Assembly: GCA_014204635.1 (NCBI GenBank) | Contig: JACHLS010000002.1 | Span: 186,001 to 250,000, forward strand | DNA: 64,000 bases | Reading direction: 5' to 3' | Source of the DNA: Sporosarcina luteola | Lineage (GTDB): Bacteria > Bacillota > Bacilli > Bacillales_A > Planococcaceae | Shown: positions 7,782 through 18,366 of the stretch, in pieces | Layout: the number at the start of each line of letters is the position of its first letter | How positions within the stretch are numbered: position 1 is the stretch's first letter | Program-made: the position numbers and the translations under genes | Notes under the pieces: model-generated | What the model was told of the DNA's origin: nothing | What the model saw: the letters and a program-made list of their open reading frames with translations, nothing else | Databases searched by the model: none

Positions 7782-7810
7782 TTGATATACCTGTATGGGG
7801 TATGTTATAG
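7782..7810 (+). promoter_or_regulatory. copZ promoter with CsoR operator
   Basis: TTGATA (7782-7787) and TTATAG (7805-7810) with a 17-base spacer form the promoter. The CsoR-type box ATACC-TGTATGG-GGTAT (7787-7803) fills the spacer exactly, the usual place for CsoR repression in Bacillus copZA operons. Confidence 0.85.
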
Positions 7811-7844
7811 TTGATGTGTTAATTGAAACAGGAGGGGAATCAGT

Positions 7845-8045
7845 ATGAAAGAAGTTTTGAAAGTAGAAGGCATGTCTTGTGGCCATTGTGTAAATGCGAT
7901 CGAGTCCAGCGTCGGCGAATTGAATGGTGTATCTGCTGTAAAAGTAGATCTTGCCCAACATGAAGTAACTGTGGAATTCGATAATGAAGATACATTGAAA
8001 CAAATTAAAGAAACGATTGAAGATCAAGGATATGATCTTGCATAA
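7845..8045 (+). CDS. copZ: Copper chaperone CopZ
   Basis: This 66-aa single heavy-metal-associated domain has the Cu(I)-binding motif GMSCGHC at about residues 9-15 and the beta-alpha-beta pattern of the family. CopZ carries Cu(I) in the cytoplasm and delivers it to the P-type ATPase CopA. AGGAGGGG precedes the start. The gene lies between csoR and copA and has its own CsoR-controlled promoter. A terminator hairpin separates it from copA, so its transcript is probably more abundant than that of the pump. Confidence 0.96.
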   Translation: MKEVLKVEGMSCGHCVNAIESSVGELNGVSAVKVDLAQHEVTVEFDNEDTLKQIKETIEDQGYDLA

Positions 8046-8064
8046 CTTGTTATTGGCGCCGCTT

Positions 8065-8081
8065 ACACCATATGGGGGTAT
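8065..8081. promoter_or_regulatory. CsoR-like box after copZ
   Basis: ACACC-ATATGGG-GGTAT, a one-mismatch version of the 17-bp box, lies 20 bases after copZ and just before the terminator. Confidence 0.45.
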
Positions 8082-8090
8082 AGGGCGGTG

Positions 8091-8131
8091 GAAGAAGTGA
8101 TTATACGTCAGCCGTATGATCCTTCTTTTTT
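8091..8131 (+). terminator. Intercistronic terminator between copZ and copA
   Basis: AAGAAG...ATACG (8092-8107) pairs imperfectly with CGTAT...CTTCTT (8113-8127), followed by a T-run. Readthrough or a second promoter is needed for copA. Confidence 0.75.
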
Positions 8132-8139
8132 ATAAGAAT

Positions 8140-8156
8140 AATACCCCCTTACTGTA
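8140..8156. promoter_or_regulatory. CsoR-like box in the copA leader
   Basis: ATACC-CCCTTAC-TGTAT lies between the intercistronic terminator and the copA ribosome site, with a possible -10 (TATAAG) at 8131-8136. It could control copA independently of copZ. Confidence 0.45.
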
Positions 8157-8171
8157 TTGGAGGGATACAAC

Positions 8172-10583
8172 ATGGCAACAGCGGAAAAAACCTTGAAGAT
8201 CAATGGCATGACCTGTGCAGCCTGTGCCAACCGGATCGAGAAGGGATTATCCAAAATGGACGGCGTAGAAAAGGCGAATGTCAACTTTGCTTTGGAAAGC
8301 TCTACCGTCGTCTACGATCCGGAAAAAACAAATGTTCACGATTTAACAGCAAAAATAGAGAAATTAGGATATGGAGTCATTCAAGATAAAGCCGAATTTG
8401 ATATTGCAGGAATGACCTGTGCCGCCTGTGCCGCACGGATTGAAAAGCGAGTGAATAAAATGGAGGGCGTTTCTAGTGCTGCGGTCAATTTTGCACTCGA
8501 AACCCTTACTGTCGATTACGATGGAGGTCAAACGTCCCCAACCGAAATGATCAGCACAGTGAAAAAAATGGGGTACGAATTGATTCCAAAATCAGATAAA
8601 CAAGAGTCTGTGGACCATAAAGAACAGGAAATCCGGCGGCAAACTAGGAAATTCATTTTCTCTGCCGTTTTGACACTTCCTTTACTATGGACGATGGTTG
8701 CCCATTTCAAATTCCTATCCTTCTTATATTTGCCGGGATTTCTTATGAATCCATGGGTGCAATTGGCACTCGCAACTCCCGTCCAATTCATTGTCGGAGC
8801 CCAGTTTTATAAAGGTGCCTTTACAGCATTGCGGAACAAGAGTGCAAATATGGATGTCCTGGTTGCGCTCGGAACAAGTGCCGCCTATTTTTACAGTTTA
8901 TACTTGTCATATGAGTGGGTGAAAGCGGGCAAAGTCGGGGAACCGGAGCTTTATTTTGAAGCATCTGCTGTCATTTTGACATTGGTTCTTCTAGGCAAAT
9001 TGTTTGAAGTGCGGGCGAAAGGAAAAACGAGCCAGGCGATTCAAAAACTGCTCGGTTTGCAGGCCAAAACAGCTCGTGTCCTTAGGGATGGAGTTGAATA
9101 CGAGGTTCCAATCGAGGAAGTCATAGCCGGGAATATTATCCTTGTTAAACCTGGGGAAAAAATACCGGTAGATGGTGAAATAATAGCCGGTGAGAGCGCA
9201 ATTGATGAATCGATGATCACTGGGGAAAGTATTCCTGTGGATAAAACTGTGGGAGACCCCGTCATCGGTGCCACCATCAATAAAAACGGCTCATTGCAAA
9301 TTAAAGCAACCAAGGTCGGGAAAGATAGTGCATTATCCCAGATCGTTAAAGTTGTCGAGGAAGCACAAGGATCAAAAGCAGAAATTCAGCGTTTGGCCGA
9401 TAAAATATCGGGCATCTTTGTTCCAATTGTTGTCGGGATAGCCATCTTGGCGTTTCTGGATTGGTATTTCCTCGTTACGCCAGGAGATTTCCGGGCGGCT
9501 TTAATTCCAACCATTTCCATCCTGGTCATCGCATGTCCGTGTGCACTTGGTCTTGCGACGCCGACATCCATCATGGCAGGTTCGGGAAGAGCCGCTGAAA
9601 TGGGCATCCTGTTTAAAGGCGGGGAACATCTTGAAAATACCCGGGCCATTGACACGGTCGTATTGGATAAGACGGGAACTGTAACGAAAGGTGAACCGGC
9701 ATTGACCGACGTTGTCATTACAAAACGCTATGCAGAACAAGATGTCCTCGGATGGGTCGCTTCTGCTGAAAATCAATCGGAACACCCATTGGCGAGAGCG
9801 ATTGTAACAGGTGTGAAAAAGAAGGGCATCGAATTGCTTATACCGGAATCATTCCAAGCGCTCCCTGGCTATGGTATTGAAGCCCAAGTTGCTGGGAAAC
9901 GATTGCTTGTTGGAACACGGAAGTTGCTGCGCAGCCGGAATATTGATCTTCTGAATATCGAATCAACGATGGCCAACATGGAAAACGAGGGCAAAACGGC
10001 CATGCTGATCGCAGTAAATGAACAGCTTGCCGGCATCGTAGCCGTTGCGGATACGGTAAAAGAAACATCCCAAGTTGCCATTCAACGGATGCAGGCTCTC
10101 GGGTTGGACGTCATCTTATTAACAGGCGACAATAAGCAAACGGCCGAAGCAATCGGGCGGCAAGTCGGATTAAGCCATGTGATTGCGGAAGTGCTTCCAG
10201 AACAGAAAAGTGAGGAAATCAAGAAACTGCAAGCGCAAGGCAAAAAAGTAGCAATGGTCGGTGATGGTATCAACGATGCGCCGGCACTTGCCATTGCAGA
10301 TATTGGCATGGCGATTGGAACGGGAACAGATATTGCAATTGAAGCCGCTGACATTACGCTCATGCGGGGCGATTTGAATAGCGTTGCGGATGCCATCATT
10401 ATGAGCCGGAAAACAATGCGCAACATTAAGCAAAATTTGTTCTTCGCATTCTTTTACAATACGATCGGCATTCCAGTTGCAGCTCTTGGATTACTCGCTC
10501 CATGGGTAGCAGGTGCTGCGATGGCATTCAGTTCGGTATCTGTCGTTTTGAACGCTCTTCGTCTTCAACGAGTCAAACTATAA
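8172..10583 (+). CDS. copA: Copper-exporting P-type ATPase CopA
   Basis: This 803-aa P1B-type ATPase exports Cu(I) across the cytoplasmic membrane. Two N-terminal metal-binding domains each carry GMTCAAC (Cys near residues 15/18 and 83/86). The membrane metal site CPC lies near residue 455 ([11 protein letters not shown]), the phosphorylation motif DKTGT near 499, the P1B-specific SEHPLA region after it, and the hinge motif GDGINDAP near 698. The start at 8172 is set by GGAGGG 6 bases upstream; an earlier in-frame ATG at 8157 is inside the operator region. Length and domain order are standard for Bacillus CopA. Confidence 0.96.
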   Translation: MATAEKTLKINGMTCAACANRIEKGLSKMDGVEKANVNFALESSTVVYDPEKTNVHDLTAKIEKLGYGVIQDKAEFDIAGMTCAACAARIEKRVNKMEGVSSAAVNFALETLTVDYDGGQTSPTEMISTVKKMGYELIPKSDKQESVDHKEQEIRRQTRKFIFSAVLTLPLLWTMVAHFKFLSFLYLPGFLMNPWVQLALATPVQFIVGAQFYKGAFTALRNKSANMDVLVALGTSAAYFYSLYLSYEWVKAGKVGEPELYFEASAVILTLVLLGKLFEVRAKGKTSQAIQKLLGLQAKTARVLRDGVEYEVPIEEVIAGNIILVKPGEKIPVDGEIIAGESAIDESMITGESIPVDKTVGDPVIGATINKNGSLQIKATKVGKDSALSQIVKVVEEAQGSKAEIQRLADKISGIFVPIVVGIAILAFLDWYFLVTPGDFRAALIPTISILVIACPCALGLATPTSIMAGSGRAAEMGILFKGGEHLENTRAIDTVVLDKTGTVTKGEPALTDVVITKRYAEQDVLGWVASAENQSEHPLARAIVTGVKKKGIELLIPESFQALPGYGIEAQVAGKRLLVGTRKLLRSRNIDLLNIESTMANMENEGKTAMLIAVNEQLAGIVAVADTVKETSQVAIQRMQALGLDVILLTGDNKQTAEAIGRQVGLSHVIAEVLPEQKSEEIKKLQAQGKKVAMVGDGINDAPALAIADIGMAIGTGTDIAIEAADITLMRGDLNSVADAIIMSRKTMRNIKQNLFFAFFYNTIGIPVAALGLLAPWVAGAAMAFSSVSVVLNALRLQRVKL

Positions 10584-10591
10584 GAAATGAG

Positions 10592-10628
10592 AAAGCCTCC
10601 ACCGATTCATTACATCGGTGGAGGCTTT
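10592..10628. terminator. Bidirectional terminator between copA and gbsR
   Basis: A perfect 15-bp stem (10592-10606 with 10614-10628) starts with AAA and ends with TTT, so it can stop transcription from both convergent genes. Confidence 0.92.
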
Positions 10629-10647
10629 TATCATTCAAGCTTGTAGC

Positions 10648-11196
10648 TTACTTTTCCTTCAGATCTTTTGTAAGAGGGACCAGGTCAAAGATTTCATGTG
10701 TTTCGAATGCATCGACGAGCCGGTCAAGCCACTCAAAATAATCACGGATATATTCAAGCTTCGCCATGTCTTGCGTAGCGAATTCTTTCACTTCCTCACT
10801 AGTTGCCGGATCATTTACCAGAAGTTGCAACTCTCTCAATGATTTCTTAATGGAAGTGGAGTGGAGCGAAATTGATCTACGCCATTTAATTGAGAATAAA
10901 TCGATAAAGCTTTGGTACCAATCATCCTTCACTTGATATAAATCTTTGCGGACCCCTCGTTTCCAAGCCCGTTCCACCAATTTTAAATCCGATAAAGCCC
11001 GGACAGAAGTACTCATACTGGTCTTGCTCATGCCGAGTTCTTCTGTCATTTCATCGAGTGTCATCGGTTCATTGTGAAAGAACATTGTTCCGAATTGTCT
11101 CCCCGCTGAAGAAGTCAGGCCATATAAATGTATATTCTGCGCAATGGTCTCAATAATCCGTTCGCGAACTTTGTCGAGTGTTTCTTTGCCTTCCAT
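10648..11196 (-). CDS. GbsR/OpcR-type repressor of osmoprotectant uptake
   Basis: This 182-aa MarR-like winged-helix protein belongs to the GbsR family. The DNA-binding region is near residues 45-85 (MTLDEMTEELGMSKTSMSTS, then VRALSDLKLVERAWKRG), with Trp and Tyr residues in the adjacent inducer region (DDWYQSFIDLF). Known relatives (GbsR, OpcR, OpuAR) sense choline or betaines and repress uptake genes. It is transcribed away from opuAA-AB-AC, with a perfect palindrome between them, so it most likely controls that operon. The start at 11196 has GGAGGG upstream. Confidence 0.88.
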   Translation of the reverse strand: MEGKETLDKVRERIIETIAQNIHLYGLTSSAGRQFGTMFFHNEPMTLDEMTEELGMSKTSMSTSVRALSDLKLVERAWKRGVRKDLYQVKDDWYQSFIDLFSIKWRRSISLHSTSIKKSLRELQLLVNDPATSEEVKEFATQDMAKLEYIRDYFEWLDRLVDAFETHEIFDLVPLTKDLKEK

Positions 11197-11281
11197 GTAT
11201 AGGTTCCCTCCGCTATGAACGTCATGTCACTTTTCATAAGCGTATTATAACTGCATTGGAAATGCAATGATATACGTTAGT

Positions 11282-11305
11282 TTTGTACAGTTTTTACTGT
11301 ACAAA
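11282..11305. promoter_or_regulatory. Perfect palindrome in the gbsR-opuA intergenic region
   Basis: TTTGTACAGT (11282-11291) and ACTGTACAAA (11296-11305) are exact inverse copies separated by TTTT. It lies 85 bases from gbsR and 81 from opuAA. This is the best candidate operator for the GbsR-type repressor. It is not followed by a terminator T-run in a sensible position. Confidence 0.65.
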
Positions 11306-11386
11306 CAATTAAATTGGTTCAAACTGTTGTAATTTGATTGCAATACACATATACTTGTAGACATTGAGTTTGTAAGGAGTGTACGT

Positions 11387-12641
11387 ATGGAAGAAAAAGA
11401 AAATAATAGGAAGTTAGAAGTGAGAGATGTCTCGAAAATATTCGGTAAAAATAGTAAACGTGCTGCTCAACTTCTCAATGAAGGAAAATCTAAAGCGGAA
11501 ATTCTTAAATTGACAGGTACGACGGTAGGTGTGAAGAAGGCCTCCTTCGATGTGTATGATGGAGAAATCTTTGTCATTATGGGTTTATCTGGTAGTGGCA
11601 AGTCCACACTTGTCCGGATGTTCAATCGATTGATCGAACCGTCTGCTGGAGCCATTCGGATTGATGGGGAAGACATTGTCCATATGAATCAGGAGCAATT
11701 GCGCAACGTCAGACGAAAAAAAATCGGAATGGTCTTTCAAAACTTTGCTTTATTTCCACATAAGACAATTCTGGAGAATACGGAATATGGCTTGGAAATC
11801 CAAGGAATTGCAAAGGCAGAGCGGAAGACAAAAGCGAAAGAATCTCTGCGGTTGGTGGGTCTGGCTGGTTATGAGGAGCAATATCCGAATCAATTGAGTG
11901 GAGGAATGCAGCAACGGGTCGGCTTGGCGAGAGCGCTTGCGAACGATCCCGATATTCTACTGATGGATGAAGCATTCAGCGCATTAGATCCTTTGATACG
12001 AAAAGACATGCAGGATGAGCTGCTGCAATTGCACCATGATATGGGCAAGACAATTATTTTCATTACCCATGATTTAGATGAAGCGTTGCGGATCGGGGAT
12101 CGAATAGCGCTCATGAAAGACGGGGGTATTGTTCAAATTGGCACGCCTGAGGAAATATTGATGAGCCCGTCCAATGAATATGTCGAACGGTTCGTCGAAG
12201 ATGTCGATCTTTCGAAAGTCTTGACAGCCGGCCATATCATGAAAAAGGCAGACACTGTACAAGTTGACCGTGGGCCGCGTGTGGCGCTGCGCCTCATGAA
12301 ACAGCTTCGTATTTCTTCTATCTATGTCGTCGATAAGGGCAACCGGCTCCTTGGTGCGGTTACTGCACAAGACACAGTGGCGGCGACTGAATCAGGCGCG
12401 TCATTAGAGGAAGTTTTGATCAAGGATGTACCGACAACTTCTCCTGACGCTGTATTGACAGAGCTGTTCGATGAGGTTTCTACAACGCCAATTCCAATGG
12501 CTGTAGTGGATGAACGGAATCATTTGGAAGGCATCATTATCCGAGGCGCATTGATCGGTGCATTGGCCGGCGATGGTCAGTTCATCAACAATGAACGAAC
12601 AATGGAAGAAACAGAACCGGCAGCGAAGGGAGTGACAGGAC

Positions 12642-12649
<8 letters not shown>
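11387..12649 (+). CDS. opuAA: Glycine betaine ABC transporter ATPase OpuAA
   Basis: This 420-aa ATPase powers glycine betaine uptake. It has the family-specific N-terminal helix region (AAQLLNEGKSKAEILK), Walker A GLSGSGKST, the ABC signature LSGGMQQRVGLARAL, Walker B ILLMDEAFSALDP and the switch His (ITHD). The C-terminal third contains two CBS domains, which in OpuA sense ionic strength and gate activity. GTAAGGAGTG precedes the start. It overlaps opuAB by 8 bases, showing one operon. Confidence 0.95.
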
Positions 12650-14410
<1,761 letters not shown>

Positions 14411-14433
14411 AATCGGGGTTTGGTCTTTAAACT

Positions 14434-14480
14434 AATACAGATGGAGAGAAGCGTAATGCTACTCTCCATCTGTATTTTTA
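14434..14480 (+). terminator. Terminator of the opuA operon
   Basis: A perfect 15-bp stem (14434-14448 with 14462-14476) ends in TTTTTA. Confidence 0.92.
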
Positions 14481-14540
14481 CTAATGCATGCTGTCAGCTC
14501 GAGTGTTCTCGTAAGTCCATGGAAACCTTTCGTGAATCGG

Positions 14541-14730
14541 TGCCACCCGCGCATAACCGCCGCCCACCCGCGCACAAGTCGTTGGCACCCACTCATAACC
14601 GCCGCCGACCCGCTCATAAGTCGTAGTCACCCGCGCATACCCGCCGTCCACCCGCGCATAAGTCGTAGTCACCGCGCATACCCGCCGTCCAGCCGCGCAT
14701 AAGTCGTAGTCACCCGCGCATACCCGTTCG
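14541..14730. repeat. Tandem 42-bp repeat built of two 21-bp half-units
   Basis: Nine copies of a core close to CACCCGCGCATA recur about every 21 bases. The base string after the core alternates between a CCGCCG type and an AGTCGTAG type, so the true period is 42. One copy has a single-base deletion and two have CTC in place of CGC. The deletion breaks the reading frame, arguing against a coding function. It follows the opuA terminator. A related array lies at 35364-35891. Confidence 0.85.
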
Positions 14731-15107
14731 TCATTCTGTCAAAATCGCTAAGCGAAGTATAAAGGGTTATTGTAACGGTGCAGTCGTACACCTAAACACC
14801 CTTCGTTTGTTTTCATATGGTAGTATGAGCTCTCAAATCGGAGAGCAGATTCTACGGGAGAAACGCTCGGGCAGCAGATGGGACGGACTATCGGCAATCC
14901 GGGAAGGATATCGAGTAGCCGCAGGACGATCAATCAAGTGTCGCATCATACAAACGCTTCGTTTTGTGAACGAGTTATCGTTTGCCAGAAGCCAGTTTGT
15001 GATAGGACAAGCGACCCGCTTGAAATCGATCATCTCAAAGCTTACACTTTCTTTGCCTTTTCACCTCCTTCCTTTTGGCAGGGAAGGTGACTCGGCTCCC
15101 AAACAAA
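14731..15107. other. Intergenic region, no supported gene
   Basis: About 380 bases. A 118-codon rightward frame is open from 14807 but has no ribosome site, no recognisable motif, and runs through the terminator at 15108; I do not call it. Confidence 0.5.
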
Positions 15108-15145
15108 ACAGCCTCAGATGGAATTTTCCACTGAGGCTGTTTTTG
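15108..15145. terminator. Strong hairpin terminator
   Basis: ACAGCCTCAG (15108-15117) pairs with CTGAGGCTGT (15131-15140), with an inner TGGAA/TTCCA extension, followed by TTTTTGT. On the other strand it follows the small gene at 15169 and is flanked by T-rich sequence, so it probably ends that gene. Confidence 0.85.
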
Positions 15146-15168
15146 TACTCATTATTGCGGTAAATGAA

Positions 15169-15381
15169 TTATTTTATTGACCTAAAATATTCCGCTACTT
15201 GGGTTACTCTTACTTTTTCCGTGTCGAGTTCATGGTAGATGCCTCGGCTGTCCGTGAAGGAGATATAACGACCCCTTTCGCTCTTGACTAAGGTGACCGC
15301 CTGCTCCATGGAGTCCAGGTGAATGAATCGCCGAATATAATGTTCTTTATCAAAAAAATATGTGATTTTGAATTCTTTCAT
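15169..15381 (-). CDS. Small hypothetical protein
   Basis: This 70-aa protein is not recognised. It has no signal peptide or membrane segment; the composition is charged and aromatic (MKEFKITYFFDKEHYIRRF at the start). Support for it being real is a GGAGTT ribosome site before the start at 15381, a terminator 24 bases beyond its stop, and normal codon use. It is divergent from rsbQ-like and may be a soluble regulator or stress protein; no function can be assigned. Confidence 0.65.
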   Translation of the reverse strand: MKEFKITYFFDKEHYIRRFIHLDSMEQAVTLVKSERGRYISFTDSRGIYHELDTEKVRVTQVAEYFRSIK

Positions 15382-15536
15382 TGTTTAGGGCAACTCCTTC
15401 CAAGGTCTATCTGTAAGTACATCGTACGCACTCCGTGTAAAGGTTGCAAGCGACAAAATTATTAAAATGACGTGTGAAAATACTATTATCTTTATGGTAG
15501 AATGAGAACATTATAGAAGATAAAGGATGATTGGAT

Positions 15537-16349
15537 TTGAACACCTTGGAACGTAATCATGTAACGGTCGCAGGACACGGAAAAAAGACAATTGTATTCG
15601 CTCACGGGTTTGGATGTGATCAGACAGTATGGCGCAACATAGTGCCGGCTTTTGAGAATGACTACCGCATTGTGTTATTCGACTATACCGGCTCGGGGAT
15701 GAGTGATAAAACATTCTATTCTCAGGAACGATATAGTTCATTGGATGGGTATGCGTTGGATGTCTTGGAAATTGCAGATGAATTGAATCTGTCTCACATT
15801 AGTTTCGTCGGACATTCCGTTTCCAGCATGATTGGCGCTATTGCTTCTATTGAGCGCCCGAACTTGATGGACAAGTTAGTAATGATCGGGCCATCTCCAC
15901 ATTATATGAATGATGGATCTTATCACGGAGGGTTTGAAAAAGAGGATATCAACGAATTGCTCAATATGATGGAGCTGAATTATAAAGAATGGGCAAAGTA
16001 TTTAGCGCCTGTCGTCATGAGAAATGAAGAGCGGCCAGAGCTTGCTTCTAATTTCGAACGTACATTATGTGAGAATGATCCAGTTATCGCCAGAAGATTT
16101 GCGGAGGTGACATTTACTTCGGATATGCGGGACCGATTAGAGAACGTCAAAGTTCCGACGCTGATTTTACAAACGCAAGAAGATGCCATCGCTCCGATTG
16201 AGGTGGGGGAATATGTGCATGCACATATCAAGGGCAGTCAGTTTGTGTTAATGGATGCAAAAGGTCATAATCCGCATATTAGCGACCCAGAGGAAACTAT
16301 AAAATTGATCCGGGACTATATCGATGGAGATGCAGACAAGCATGGATGA
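15537..16349 (+). CDS. rsbQ: RsbQ-like alpha/beta hydrolase
   Basis: This protein of about 270 aa closely follows Bacillus subtilis RsbQ: opening RNHVTVAG, oxyanion region AHGFGCDQTVW, nucleophile Ser94 in GHSVSS, Asp near 216 (QEDAIAPI) and His near 244 (KGHNPH). RsbQ is a KAI2/D14-type hydrolase that makes or binds a small hydrophobic molecule required by its PAS-domain partner RsbP in energy-stress signalling. The start is a TTG; the one at 15537 lies 9 bases after AAAGGA, better spaced than the TTG at 15531. The partner gene here overlaps the stop codon but encodes PAS-GGDEF, not a PP2C phosphatase. Confidence 0.9.
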   Translation: MNTLERNHVTVAGHGKKTIVFAHGFGCDQTVWRNIVPAFENDYRIVLFDYTGSGMSDKTFYSQERYSSLDGYALDVLEIADELNLSHISFVGHSVSSMIGAIASIERPNLMDKLVMIGPSPHYMNDGSYHGGFEKEDINELLNMMELNYKEWAKYLAPVVMRNEERPELASNFERTLCENDPVIARRFAEVTFTSDMRDRLENVKVPTLILQTQEDAIAPIEVGEYVHAHIKGSQFVLMDAKGHNPHISDPEETIKLIRDYIDGDADKHG

Positions 16350-17283
16350 GCAGCTGAACCTTGCGCCTTGTGGTTACTTGGTCCTCTCAGAAAATTGGAA
16401 CATCGAGGAAATGAATCGGACCATGCAAGAAATGTTGGGGCTGGAAGATATGCCGGCGAACATTCGGGATGTATTGACCGTCCCTTCGAAGGTCTATTTT
16501 CAGACATATTTTGTGCCTGTCATTCATATTCACGGACAGGTGGATGAGCTGTATTTGACATTAAAAGGAACGAATGGTCCGCTTCCTGTTTTAATGAGCG
16601 CACGAAAAAGAAAAGGGTTGTTTGAGTGTGCACTTATGCAGATGAGTATCCGGGAAGAATATGAAAATGAATTGCTCGTTGCCAAGCGCAATGCCGAACA
16701 GATTCAGCAAGAAACAGACAAGGCGTATTCCACTTTGCTTGGATTAATGAATGAAGTGCAGCAAAAGCAACAGGAGTTGGTTGATTTGAACCATCGCCTT
16801 CAGAGGATGGCAACGACAGATTCATTAACCGGTTTAAAGAATCGACGGGTTTTTCAAGAACAGCTGGCGGAGCAAATACAGGCAGCCGCCACGGAACATG
16901 AGGATTTCACCGTCTTGCTTTTCGATATTGACCATTTCAAGACAGTGAATGATACGTATGGCCATAATGTCGGAGATGAAGTATTGAAAGAGCTGGCAGA
17001 GAAAATTACTGGCAAGACACCTTCACGCTATACTATCGCCCGGATTGGCGGAGAGGAATTCGCTATCATTCTCAAATTAGCAAACCGTCAAACAGCTTTT
17101 GATTTTGCGGAGAAAATTAGAAAAGATGTAGAAACTTCATCATGGCGAAGCAAACCAATAACGATTAGTATTGGAACTGCAACCTATCAAGCAGGGGATA
17201 CCGGGGAAAGTCTCTATATAAGAGCGGATAGTGCATTGTATACATCCAAGAGATCTGGACGAAACCGAGTTACCAGTGTTTAA
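16342..17283 (+). CDS. PAS-coiled coil-GGDEF protein (diguanylate cyclase)
   Basis: This soluble protein of about 313 aa has an N-terminal PAS domain (about residues 1-105), a helical linker rich in Gln and Glu (about 110-165) and a C-terminal GGDEF domain (about 166-313). The active-site loop is GGEEF near residue 236, with FDIDHFKTVNDTYGH metal/substrate motif, so cyclic di-GMP synthesis is expected. No RxxD inhibitory site precedes the loop. The start at 16342 overlaps the rsbQ stop by 8 bases and has GGAGAT 10 bases upstream; an earlier in-frame ATG at 16324 is possible. The overlap implies it is the dedicated RsbQ partner. Confidence 0.88.
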   Translation: MDEQLNLAPCGYLVLSENWNIEEMNRTMQEMLGLEDMPANIRDVLTVPSKVYFQTYFVPVIHIHGQVDELYLTLKGTNGPLPVLMSARKRKGLFECALMQMSIREEYENELLVAKRNAEQIQQETDKAYSTLLGLMNEVQQKQQELVDLNHRLQRMATTDSLTGLKNRRVFQEQLAEQIQAAATEHEDFTVLLFDIDHFKTVNDTYGHNVGDEVLKELAEKITGKTPSRYTIARIGGEEFAIILKLANRQTAFDFAEKIRKDVETSSWRSKPITISIGTATYQAGDTGESLYIRADSALYTSKRSGRNRVTSV

Positions 17284-17305
17284 TGCAACCGTCATTTTGA
17301 CATGA

Positions 17306-17344
17306 AACATGCCGTGCAATAAGAGAGTGCACGGCATGTTTTCA
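17306..17344. terminator. Terminator between PAS-GGDEF and YflT genes
   Basis: A perfect 13-bp stem (17306-17318 with 17328-17340) with TTTTC to the right; usable by both convergent genes. Confidence 0.88.
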
Positions 17345-17350
17345 ACTATA

Positions 17351-18148
17351 TTACGCATCATCTTGGCGTTTTCTTGAGACATTGCGCAAATCAATAATAG
17401 TAGGATTCTTTGCATCGGTTTTATTCGGAACAAATAGGGATGCCTCATCTATCTCGTTCTCTTGTGCCAGGGCGTCCTGGCGATCCATTTGGCTTTCCTG
17501 GAACACAGTCGGGATGATGTCTATCTGGTCTTCTGGTGATTCTTCTTCCTCTGTGCTGTGTTCATAGTAGTCACGAATCAATTCTTTTTCCCGCTCACTC
17601 TGTGGATAGCCACGGGTTGACGCCTCACGCCCTGAATCGTGGTCAGCTTCGTATCGTGTGTGGTCAAACAATGCTTCACCACCCGCTCGCCCGAATGGAC
17701 TCCGATCGATTTCCTCCTCCTGATTCAGCAAAGGTTCGCTATTCTGCATCACAGTTGAATCAAAGGGTTCCTTACCTTCATTAGATTGTTTATCTGCATG
17801 CACTTCATAAACTGTCTTTTCCACCGTTCCTTCAACGTATACCAAATACTTCCCACTCTCAACTTCTTGGTAGTACTGTTTTGCTTCCGCGGAATGAAAC
17901 CCTGCCTCTACGAGCATGGTTTCAACCGGGTCTTCTCCTGACAGGAAGCCGATAAATCGATCAAACCATGAAGACGGCTCTGACTGGATTTCATCGGAAG
18001 TACGATGCCGCAGTACCGAAACAGCAGACTCTTCTTTTGCGATGATGTAAATGCGTGCCGGGTCGATCCCTTTATGTTCCAACTCAATGATTTTTGAAGT
18101 CACTTCTTCCAAACTTTCATACAGCCCAATAAACGTTTTATCATCCAT
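17351..18148 (-). CDS. YflT-domain general stress protein, long form
   Basis: This 265-aa protein has an N-terminal YflT-family domain (about residues 1-105: FIGLYESLEEVTSKI, then RHRTSDEIQSEPSSWFDRF and FLSGEDPVETML) followed by a long acidic, disordered tail ending NPTIIDLRNVSRKRQDDA. The start at 18148 follows AAGGAGGTG; a longer frame starts upstream inside that ribosome site. A SigB-type promoter precedes it. It is one of three paralogues in the window (others at 36025 and 44201). YflT proteins are induced by heat and general stress; their molecular role is unknown. Confidence 0.85.
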   Translation of the reverse strand: MDDKTFIGLYESLEEVTSKIIELEHKGIDPARIYIIAKEESAVSVLRHRTSDEIQSEPSSWFDRFIGFLSGEDPVETMLVEAGFHSAEAKQYYQEVESGKYLVYVEGTVEKTVYEVHADKQSNEGKEPFDSTVMQNSEPLLNQEEEIDRSPFGRAGGEALFDHTRYEADHDSGREASTRGYPQSEREKELIRDYYEHSTEEEESPEDQIDIIPTVFQESQMDRQDALAQENEIDEASLFVPNKTDAKNPTIIDLRNVSRKRQDDA

Positions 18149-18180
18149 CGCTTGCACCTCCTTCATTTCTTACCATTCAA

Positions 18181-18206
18181 TTACCCCGGCAGCTATAAAG
18201 GAAAAC
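18181..18206 (-). promoter_or_regulatory. SigB-type promoter of the first YflT gene
   Basis: On the minus strand GTTTTC (18206-18201), a 14-base spacer and GGGTAA (18186-18181) match the SigB consensus GTTTAA-N13-15-GGGTAT closely, 33 bases before the start codon. Confidence 0.75.
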
Positions 18207-18366
18207 TTAGGTAGAAAAGTAGAGACTATGCGAATTCCACAATCAATGACACGACGGACTTTATAAGTGAGACTCAATAAAAAAGGACTTTCCACATACA
18301 AATGAACCCTGTTTTTGTTGTATGATAGAACGTATGACTTCATTTTTTGAGGAAGGAGAATGTCTA

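Noticed and set aside
14807..15163. 118-codon rightward frame
   Set aside because: No ribosome site or recognised motif, and it runs through a strong terminator.
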